This document shows positions 56,301-64,000 of a stretch of 64,000 nt of DNA, one piece after another (within the stretch, counting starts at the first letter, position 1; the number at the start of each line of letters is the position of its first letter). This DNA comes from Petrosia ficiformis (lineage: Eukaryota > Porifera > Demospongiae > Haplosclerida > Petrosiidae): assembly GCA_947044365.1 (NCBI GenBank), contig OX345638.1:4724201-4788200 (forward strand). Direction: 5' to 3'. The position numbers were made by a program, and so were the translations under genes. A model generated the notes under the pieces. It was not told the DNA's origin. It saw only the letters and a program-made list of their open reading frames with translations, and did not search any database.

Positions 56301-56660
56301 TGGTAATGAAGCTAAGGATCTTTGATAGTTTCTATGTTTTCATCATCCCTAATTGGATTTCATTTTAATGGTGAAATATACTAAATAATTACAACTTATA
56401 TGTGTCTCTCCAAGCCCAACTGTTAACTGTATAATAGATTGGTAATAGTATTTAATAGTGATGGAAGATAAGTATCTTTAGTAATGAAGCTAAGGATCTT
56501 TGCTAGTTTCTATGTTCAAATCATGCAGAATTGGATTTCAGTTTAAAGGTGCATTATACTGAATAATTGTGTGTCTCTCCAAGCCCTGTTGTTCACATAT
56601 ATAATAGACTGGTAACAGTATTGAATAACAACACATTAAACTTAGCTACAACAATTACAT
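53352..56660. repeat. Tandem array of ~180-bp monomers, about 18 copies
   Basis: The recurring core is 'gctaaggatctttgctag', 'tttctatgttctaatcatcc', 'attttaaaggtgcattatac', 'ccatttaattgtgtgtctc', 'caagcccaattgttcac', 'agtatttaatagtgatgg'. Period about 180 bp, with shorter variants of about 145-160 bp lacking one 'taatgaagctaaggatc' block. Divergence between monomers is roughly 10-25%. It is the reverse complement of the monomers left of 52900. Tandem subrepeats inside inverted arms are the structure of Foldback/TU-type elements; the assignment is an inference. Confidence 0.85.
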
Positions 56661-57775
56661 GTCTTCATAGTATCATAGAGTGTGACATGATTTCATTTAA
56701 GGATCTTGGACATTTCCTTAAGTATCGATTTATCCTAATTTGATGCTCTTGTCAACTCATTTGATTGTGTATGTCTTCAACCCCTGTTGTTCTCTAATTC
56801 AAATATGGAAGGTATTTCATAGTTTCTAAATCACAGCTAATTGTCTTTGCCAGTTCTTATGTTGCATTCATCCCCTGTTTTCTATGTTCTCTGTTAGTTT
56901 TTCTCTTGCAAATATTTATCTAGTGTCAGTTTAAAATGTTGTTTTAAATTAGATTTTCTAGCTTCTAGCTGGAATCATCTGTTAATTAGAGGTTCTAAAA
57001 TCAGCTGCTCTTTTATTGAAGTAATGGTTACTTTGATGGATTGTTATGCCATGTTGTGAGGAGTATTAAAAGCAAACAACTTTTTTCTATCATGAAATGG
57101 TATGATAGCCCAACAAATAACTAAAAATATTCAGAATTACAACACTTCAGAACATTCTTTGTGGTACAGAAATGCATTTATTAATTACGTATGTGAAGTC
57201 ATGCACTAGTTAAATACCATTTTTAAATTAAAGAATCTATCCATTGTATGTGTGTGAGCAATAGTGAATCATTTGTGTTTATCTTTCTCTCCATCTCATA
57301 TTTCTTCAAGCCTTCCATAATTATATTTTGATCTGTTCATCAAATGTCACTCATAGTTTTCTACTTTAACATAATTATTTTCTAAAATCAACATGCATAG
57401 GTTTACTCTCTACACCGAGATACCCTTTTTCTAGACTTGCAATGGCAATAATTATTCTAGCTAGTTTGTGAATTAATGTATATATATCGCAGTCAAAGAA
57501 GGTAAAAAAAATAGCAAACAGAGTAGACTGAACTCAATAATTACATTTAATTGTATGCATTTTCAACTCTTCTTGTTTGCTGAATATTAATCATAGTCTG
57601 GTGAAGAATGACTGGCCTTTGAGACACACACGCAATTACTGAATGTAAATATTGAGTATAAAGTTTCACGTTTACAAAATAATCAAGTTTGGAATGATGA
57701 GAATATAGAAACCAGTAATGATCGCTAGCTTGAGTTTAGAAACTACCAAACATCCTAAAATACAGTGACTATTAC

Positions 57776-58048
57776 CACTGGCATGTTTAAGGGGGGGCCT
57801 GGGGGGGCCCAGGCCCCCCTGTTGTCAGAGCATTGAATCAGTAGACCCACGAAGATCGTGAACAGTGCCGACTCATCATCAATAGAGATAGTATACCATT
57901 ATGTACGTAACGTATGTCGCAACGTCGACCACACCTCTAATGAATAAATAATAATTCAAAAATTTGCGGCGCACTACATGCGCCATTCTTACACCAATAC
58001 AGCTAGGTGCTAGGCCCCCCCTGGTATTCAGGTCTAGACACTCCACTG
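57776..58048. mobile_element. hAT-like MITE with 8-bp target duplication (273 bp)
   Basis: ACTATTAC at 57768-57775 and 58049-58056 flanks ends CACTGGCATGT and (inward from the right) CAGTGGAGTGT. Just inside, G- and C-runs (about 57792-57820 and 58010-58021) face each other. The homologous place in the right palindrome arm (about 59050-59065) is uninterrupted, which confirms the target site. Eight-bp duplications and CA[GC]TGG ends fit hAT. Confidence 0.82.
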
Positions 58049-58355
58049 ACTATTACTACTGCACTTTATCATAATCAGATTAAGTGACATAATATTAGGA
58101 TCTTTGGTATTTTCTGAAATTAAAGGATCTAAAGTGAAGCCGAATTCTGAAGCAGAACAATTAAATGTGGGTGTAATTTGAAAACAATACATAAAATGTT
58201 AAAATATGCACTGTATACTGCTTCAAATATTGGTATTAAGAATGTGTGAATTCATAACAATCTGAATAAATGACTAATTGACAGTTAATAACCTGAATAA
58301 CTGACATTTTGTTAATCCTTGCAACTGTACTAACCAATTAAAAAGTTATTTTAAC

Positions 58356-58460
58356 AATTTTGTTTTTGCAGTGAAGCAATTCAATTGCTTCACTGCAAAA
58401 ACAAAATTAGAACCAACATAACATATACCAATTATTGGTATATGTTATGTTGGTTCTAAT
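58356..58460. repeat. Two adjacent near-perfect palindromes (double hairpin)
   Basis: 58356-58408: 26-bp perfect arms around a single C (58382). 58406-58460: 27-bp perfect arms around a single T (58433). The order is L, L', R', R, where L is the flank ending gtgaagcaatt and R the flank starting attggtatatg. A related copy at about 58908-58960 reads gaagcaattggcatat without the inverted copies, i.e. the likely ancestral L-R junction. Confidence 0.92.
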
Positions 58461-59138
58461 GCCACGAGAAACCCTCGAAAACACTGTAAATGTCTAAGCA
58501 CTTATGGGCACAACACCCAAATTATAAGTGGTACATACATAATAAGCAGAAAATCATGGTCTGAATATATGAAATCAGGGTATGTCAGAAGTTGTAACTA
58601 CTGTCAGCCATTTACTTTCTAATTTCATACTTTTGCCGGAGCTGAAGTTATATATGATTGAAAAGGGTTGCTTCTGAATGTTACTCAAAATCATGAAATC
58701 ACAAAGTAAACCCCTGACTGTCACTCCACTTACTGATATGGTATTGTATTGTATTTATGTATTGAGTTCATATTTTGATGTATCGTTTTCAAGTTACACC
58801 CACTTTTAATCATTCTGCTCTGATTTGACTTCACTTTTGGATTATAATAGGCTTTGTACATAAACTACATATTTGAGACCCTCACAATCCATGAAATCGT
58901 ATCTACTGAAGCAATTGGCATATATTAGGTTGGTTCTAATGTCACGAGAAACCCTATATAGAAACCATTCAAGACACATTAGATCCTTTAATTTCAGAAA
59001 ATACCAAAGATCCTAATATTATGTGACTTAATCTGATTGTGATAAAGTGCAGTAGTATTAGTGACTGAATTTTAGGATGTTTGGTAGTTTCTAAACTGAA
59101 GTTAGCGATCATTACGGGTTTCAATATTCTCATCATTC

Positions 59139-59304
59139 TAAAGTTATAGAAGGTCCTTAAAAGTTAAGGAGAGTAGATAATCGAAATAATAACTATAGTA
59201 GGCTGTTGTGTTTCAGGCATGATAAAGTCAGCCATGATTACTGAATGCTGGACACCACAAAGCAATCATAGGGATACTTAATTTTTTCTCTATATACACT
59301 TGTT
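59139..59304. mobile_element. MITE family A, truncated copy 4
   Basis: Only the right third is present, from 'taaagttatagaaggtcc' through 'gataaagtcagccatgatta' and 'gcaatcatagggatac' to 'ctatatacacttgtt'. It is located in the right arm of the palindrome. Confidence 0.8.
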
Positions 59305-59735
59305 TTTACCTACTTTGACTGCAATATATATACATTAATTCACAAACTAGCTAGAATAATTATTGCCATTGCAAGTGTAGAAAAAGGGTATCTCGGTGTA
59401 GAGTGTAGACCTATGCATGTTGATTTTAGAAAATAATTATGTTAAAGTAGAAAACTATGAGTGACATTTGATGAAGAGATCAAAATAATTATAATTATGG
59501 AAGGCTTGAAGAAATATGAGATGGAGAGAAACATAAACACAAATGATTCACTATTGCTCACACACATACAATGGATAGATTCTTTAATTTAAAAATGGTA
59601 TTTAACTAGTGCATGACTTCACATACGTAATTAATAAATGCATTTCTGTACCACAAAGAATGTTCTGAAGGTTGTAATTCTGAATATTTTTAGTTATTTG
59701 TTTGGCTATCATACCATTTCATGATAGAAAAAGGT

Positions 59736-59868
59736 TGTAGTATATTTATGTATTCATTATGTATTCATTATGTTCTGAGCATGCTCAGTAGAGTGCTCTC
59801 CTCATGTAACAATTTTTATGTAAGAGATATAATCATAATCCTTCCTGATCCTTCTCCAATATACTACA
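59736..59868 (+). repeat. 5' LTR
   Basis: 133 bp. It contains an 11-bp direct repeat (TATTCATTATG twice) and the palindrome GAGCATGCTC. It differs from the 3' LTR at three positions. Confidence 0.93.
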
Positions 59869-59869
59869 T

Positions 59870-59882
59870 TGGCGACGAGGAT
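59870..59882 (+). promoter_or_regulatory. Primer-binding-site-like sequence
   Basis: TGGCGACGAGGAT directly after the 5' LTR. The identical string follows the LTR-like end at 49765 of the truncated relative. Conservation and position support a tRNA primer site; the tRNA is not identified. Confidence 0.6.
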
Positions 59883-62800
59883 GACTACCCTTGGCCGTAT
59901 TGGCGATTCTAATCCCATTGTGGAATCTATAAGTACATATTTGGAGAGAGTCCAGTTGTTTTTTGTTGCAAACAACGTGGAAGATGCCAGGAAATCAGCT
60001 GTGCTACTAAGTTTACTCGGAGGTAAAGCACTACGTAACATTCTCTCACCCGAGCAACCTGCCGTGAAGTCATATGATGAATTGAAAGCTGTTCTGAAAC
60101 CCCACTATGAACCTAAACCAATCATCATAGCGGAATGATTCCACTTCCATAAACGTAATCAAAATCCTACAGAATCGATAGCAGAATTTGTAGCCGAGCT
60201 TAAGAGGCTAGCAGCAACCTGTGAGTTTGGACAGTATTTAAATGATGCACTTAGAGATCGGTTTGTCTGCGGGCTGTTACACGAAGGAATGCAGAAACAT
60301 TTGTTGTCAGAACCGGATCTTACATTCACAAGAGCTGTTGAAATTGCTCAGGGCATTGCAGCTGCCGAGAAGAACATCCAGGATTTTAGAAGAAAAGAAA
60401 TTACTACGGTGGGAAAAGTTTCTTTTGCTGCCACACGAAAAGATAGTAGTTTTCAAGCTAAAAGCTTCTGTAGTCATTTTGGTCGTTCTAACCATTTATC
60501 GAAGAATTGTTACTTCAAAGAAGCTGTGTGTCACAACTGTGAGAAAAAGGGCCATATTGCCTCCATCTGCAGAGCTGCTAAGAGACAGAAAGGTCAAGTA
60601 AGATCTAAATCCACTTACAGAAATAGAGGTACATGTAATACTAAATGGCTTCAACAAGCCACTCCTCAGGAGGAAGAACTCCAGATGTTCCACTTAGGAT
60701 CCAGTGCAAGTCGACCATTTAATCTAAATGCCGCAATCAATGGTACGCTAGTGCCTATGGAGCTTGATACTGGAGCTGCAGTATCAATAACGTCGAACAC
60801 ACAAAAGAAATATTTTCCCAATATTAAACTAAATAAATCTAATGTTATATTACGCACCTATACGAGTGAAAAATGCTAGTAGTTGGAGAAACAAGTGTGG
60901 AAGTTTGTTACAATAAGCAAGTGAAGACATTGAAGTTATATGTAGTCGATCGAGAGGGTCCAAGCCTCTTTGGACGCAATTGGCTACAACATATTCGTTT
61001 AGATTAGAGGACAATTGGACTTACTACAGCTGAAATAAATGAATCTTGTGTAAACCCCATTCTAGAGAGGTACAGCGATGTCTTTTCGACTGAGTTTGGA
61101 ACAATTAAAGATGTAAAGGCAAAGCTAGAAGTTAAGCCTGGTGTGACACCGTTATTTAAAAGACCTCGACCCGTACCATTTTCAATGAAACCCATGATAG
61201 ACATAGAATTAGATCGTTTGGAGAAGGCCGGAATTTTAGAAAAAGTAACGCATAGTGATTGGGCAGCACCCATTGTGCCTGTACCCGAAAAAGATGGATG
61301 CATAAGAATATGTGGAGACTATAAAGTTTCTGTAAACCCATCTCTCATTGTTGATCAACACCCCCTCCCTAATCCGGAAGAATTGTTCACAACACTTACA
61401 GGTGGTCAACAATTTTCTAAATTAGATCTCTCACAAGCATACCAGCAAATAATTCTTGATGACAATTCCAGGAAATATACCACTATAAACACCCATCATG
61501 GACTTCATCAATATACACGCCTACCATTTGGTATTGCCTCATCCCCGGCAATTTTCCAACGTACTATGGACTCTGTGCTACAAGGTATACCGCATGTCAT
61601 CTGTTATTTAGATGATATACTAGTCAAAGGAGATAATCGAAATGAAAATTTGAAGAATTTGGAAGAAGTGTTAAATCGTTTACAACAATATGGAGTTCGT
61701 GCAAGAAGTGATAAATGTATGTTCTTAACAGAATTCTGTTAACTATCTAGGACATCGAATTGATGCAAATGGACTGCATGCATTGGAAGACAAGTTAGAT
61801 GCCATAATGAATGCCCCACCCCCTCAAAATGTACAACAATTGAGGGCCTTTCTCGGATTACTTAATTACTACGGTAAATTCATGAGCAACTTATCTACAG
61901 TGATTCATCCAATAAATCGTCTGTTACGTCATAATTTCAAATGGAAGTGGACCTCGGAATGTCGTAAGTCGTTTGAAAAAGCAAAAGAATTATAAAAATA
62001 TTGTAATGTATTGATTCACTATAACCCTTCTCTCCCTATCAAATTAGCAGGGGATGCATCCAACTATGGAATTGGTGCAGTGATATCACATATTACCCCG
62101 GATGGTCAAGAGAGACCAATATTATTTGCTTCACAAACCTTGACAAGTAGTGAATTTACGTAATTACTCACAAATAGAGAAGGAAGCTCCTTCACTAGTG
62201 TATGCAGTTAAGAAATTTCATGGTTATCTCTTCGGAAGGCAATTTACATTACTGACCGACCATAAACCATCGACCACTATCTTTGGACCAAAGAGAGGTG
62301 TACCTACTCTAGCCACAGCTCGTTTACAGAGATGGGCACTTATTTTATCTGCTTATAGTTACGATGTAGAGTTTCGACCTATCCAACAGCATGGCAATGC
62401 TGCTTCCTCTACAGCAATTACAAGATAGTCACACCGAAGAATCAGAAGTTAGTGTTTTCAATATAAGTCAATTAGACAGATTGCCAGTTACTCAGAATGA
62501 ATTACGAATAGCTATTAAACGTGACCCTATATTAAGCCAAGTAGTCAGATTCACCAAATATGGTTGCCCATCAGATGTGGGAATAGAATTGAAACCATAT
62601 TGGAATCGTAAAACAGAACTAACTGTGCAGAATGATTTTTTGATGTGGGGCATACGTGTGATCGTTCCACCTGCATTGAGAGAGAAAGTACTAGAAGAAC
62701 TACATTCAGGTCATTCGGGCATGTCACGGATGAAGTCTTTGGCAAGATGTCATGTGTGGTGGCCATGTTTAGATAAAGAGGTTGAGGAAGTATGCAAGTC

Positions 62801-63544
62801 TTGTAGATCTTGTCAAGAAGTTAAGTTGTTACCTCCCACTGCACCACTACACCCATGGATTTGGCCCGATCGTCCTTGGCAAAGAGTACATGTAGACTTT
62901 GCGGGCCCATTTAAAGGATCTACGTTTTTGTTACTGGTGGATTCTCATTCAAAATGGCCAGAGATTTATCAAATGTCATCAACTACTGTTTTTAAGACAA
63001 TCGAAGTTCTTCGACATATATTTTCATCTTATGGTATTCCTGAACAACTTGTGAGTGACAATGGTAGCCAATTTATCTCTGAAGAGTTTGCTGATTTTGT
63101 AAAGAGTAATGGTATAAAGCACATCGGAACGGCTCCGTATCACATCATCTTCTAATGGGGCGGTGGAAAGATTAGTACAATCATTTAAAAGAGCAATTCG
63201 TGCTTGCTTTCATTGCAGTGCAGTGTCGGTTGTCAACCTTTTTATTGAACTATCGAATCACACCCCATACAACTACAAATGTAGCACCGTGTGAACTATT
63301 TCTAAACAGAAGTGTGAGGACCAGACTGGATTTATTAAAACCAGATATTAAACGTAATGTTGGCTGGAAACAAGCTCAACTGAAATCTGATCATGATGGT
63401 TCGAAACAGGAAACAAAGATGCATGTAGGACAAAAAGTTATGGTACAAAATTATCGTGATGGTACGAAATGGATGGCGGGTGTTGTATTACAGAGTTGTG
63501 GTCCGTTATCATATTTAGTCAAAACAGGAGGAGGACAAATTTGA
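59881..63544 (+). pseudogene. Ty3/gypsy gag-pol, about ten disruptions
   Basis: Gag starts at ATG 59881 (MTTLGRIGDSNPIVE). The zinc knuckles at 60469-60510 (first one CSHF, its second Cys replaced by Phe) and 60529-60570 (CHNCEKKGHIASIC, canonical) follow. Protease LDTGAAVSI is at about 60762-60790. RT is at 61143-61740 with SDWAAPIVPV, RICGDYK and YLDD at 61605-61616. RNase H at about 62040-62400 includes [12 protein letters not shown] and LLTDHKP. Integrase at about 62690-63200 has the H-H-C-C zinc region, VDFAGPF and SDNGSQF, then SNGAVERL in a shifted frame. In-frame stops at 60136, 61005, 61993 and 63542; frameshifts near 60870, 61738, 62155, 62400 (a small deletion), 63145 and 63200. 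Not translatable as a polyprotein. Confidence 0.88.
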
Positions 63545-63830
63545 CGTAGACACATATATCATATTCGAGACAACCAATTAGAAAATGCTACAACTTCATC
63601 AGAGTGTGTTATACCAGATGATGCTATAATATACCAATTCCTAATGCTAACACTGGACAGGAGAGTATAGATATTCAATCTCCTACAACTAATCGTTTGA
63701 ATAATTTACCTTCACGTCGTTATCCACAACGTCATCGTCAACCTCCAGACCGTTATCAGTAATTGATTACTGAATGATTGTGTACATGTATTATATAGTT
63801 GTATTACCTATTATACCTTTATTTGAATAA

Positions 63831-63841
63831 GTGTGGAGGAA
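63831..63841 (+). promoter_or_regulatory. Polypurine tract
   Basis: GTGTGGAGGAA immediately upstream of the 3' LTR. It has the same position and shape as the purine tract beside the LTR at 46607. Confidence 0.7.
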
Positions 63842-63974
63842 TGTAGTATATTTATGTATTCATTATGTATTCATTATGTTCTGAGCATGCTCAGTAGAGC
63901 GCTCTCCTCATGTAACAATTTTTATGTAAGATATATAATCATAATCCTTCCTGATCCTTCTCCAAGATACTACA
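63842..63974 (+). repeat. 3' LTR
   Basis: 133 bp, TG...CA. Differences from the 5' LTR: T/C after 'tagag', G/T in 'taaga-ata' and T/G in 'ccaa-ata'. It is followed by the AAGGT duplication and then the palindrome arm to the window end. Confidence 0.93.
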
Positions 63975-64000
63975 AAGGTTGTTTGCTTTTAATACTCCTC

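Larger units (their letters stand above)
57058..59735. repeat. Large palindrome, arms over 1 kb (continues past window end)
   Basis: 57058-58210 recurs as reverse complement at about 58775-59735. Matching landmarks: 'ctagctagtttgtgaatta' (57459) with 'taattcacaaactagctag' (59336); 'catatttcttcaagccttcc' (57296) with 'ggaaggcttgaagaaatatg' (59500); 'cttttaatactcctc' at 63986-64000 with 'gaggagtattaaaag' at 57058. The right arm is interrupted by an LTR retrotransposon at 59736 and resumes at 63980, so the palindrome runs off the window. The left arm carries a 273-bp MITE. The right arm carries a truncated MITE A (59139-59304) in place of about 170 bp of left-arm sequence. Confidence 0.88.
59736..63974 (+). 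mobile_element. Complete Ty3/gypsy LTR retrotransposon (4,239 bp), degraded coding region
   Basis: 5-bp target duplication AAGGT (59731-59735 and 63975-63979). LTRs 59736-59868 and 63842-63974, 133 bp each, TG...CA, three differences. A primer-site-like TGGCGACGAGGAT follows the 5' LTR at 59870, and the purine tract GTGTGGAGGAA lies at 63831-63841. Gag-protease-RT-RNase H-integrase order fits Ty3/gypsy. The empty site is preserved in the left palindrome arm near 57078-57085 (rc aagttgtttgc). Confidence 0.93.

Noticed and set aside
53352..56660. Regularly spaced repeats that could suggest a CRISPR-like array
   Set aside because: The monomers are contiguous at about 180 bp with no unique spacers, in a eukaryotic repeat complex.
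60136..60138. Programmed read-through of the gag TGA
   Set aside because: Many other stops and frameshifts downstream make random decay the simpler reading.

Overview
This window looks like nuclear DNA of an early-branching animal, most likely a marine demosponge of the Amphimedon type. That is inference, from the AT-rich sequence, an animal exon/intron structure, an ankyrin-GTPase-death-SAM gene, and a transposon load of pogo, hAT, piggyBac-like, CR1/L2-like, Penelope-like and Ty3/gypsy types. Nothing bacterial or viral in layout is present.

Layout. 1-707: fragments of a DDE transposase (+) and a HIRAN-like protein (-). 1197-3350: a pogo-type transposon whose protein has both DNA-binding domains but no DDE core, with a zinc finger stranded behind one stop codon. 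3759-37015: the only clear host gene, on the + strand. Seventeen exons join in consistent phase into a 1,248-residue partial protein: six ankyrin-type exons, a polar linker, one large exon with a Roc/COR-like GTPase module, a death-like domain, a basic NLS-like segment and a C-terminal SAM domain. Its early introns are swollen by insertions: a 115-bp hairpin, two related antisense Ty3/gypsy remnants, a 4-kb non-LTR retrotransposon, a Penelope-like fragment, a ~500-bp MITE and an inverted SINE pair. Several introns are paralogous to each other, so ankyrin exons appear to have been duplicated together with their introns.

37016-49550 holds no convincing host gene. It contains MITE copies, a piggyBac-like MITE with TTAA target duplications, a 1.25-kb minisatellite of an 18-bp unit, a hAT transposase pseudogene with two internal inverted duplications, and the 3' part of an antisense Ty3/gypsy element.

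49550-64000 is a nested repeat complex. A truncated Ty3/gypsy element (LTR to RT) ends at about 51250 against a foldback-like structure: inverted arms made of ~180-bp tandem monomers that switch orientation near 52900, then a large palindrome (about 57058 to the window end) with a double hairpin in its centre. A complete but degraded 4.24-kb Ty3/gypsy element with 133-bp LTRs sits in the right arm. The two arms serve as filled and empty sites for later insertions.

How it works together. The host gene resembles the ankyrin-ROCO-death part of the DAPK family, without a kinase and with a SAM domain added. A role in death or innate-immune signalling is plausible but inferred. The most unusual items are this architecture, the non-LTR element with a signal peptide plus 2A peptide ahead of a PHD finger and an ATGA ORF1/ORF2 overlap, and the foldback/palindrome complex at 51-64 kb.
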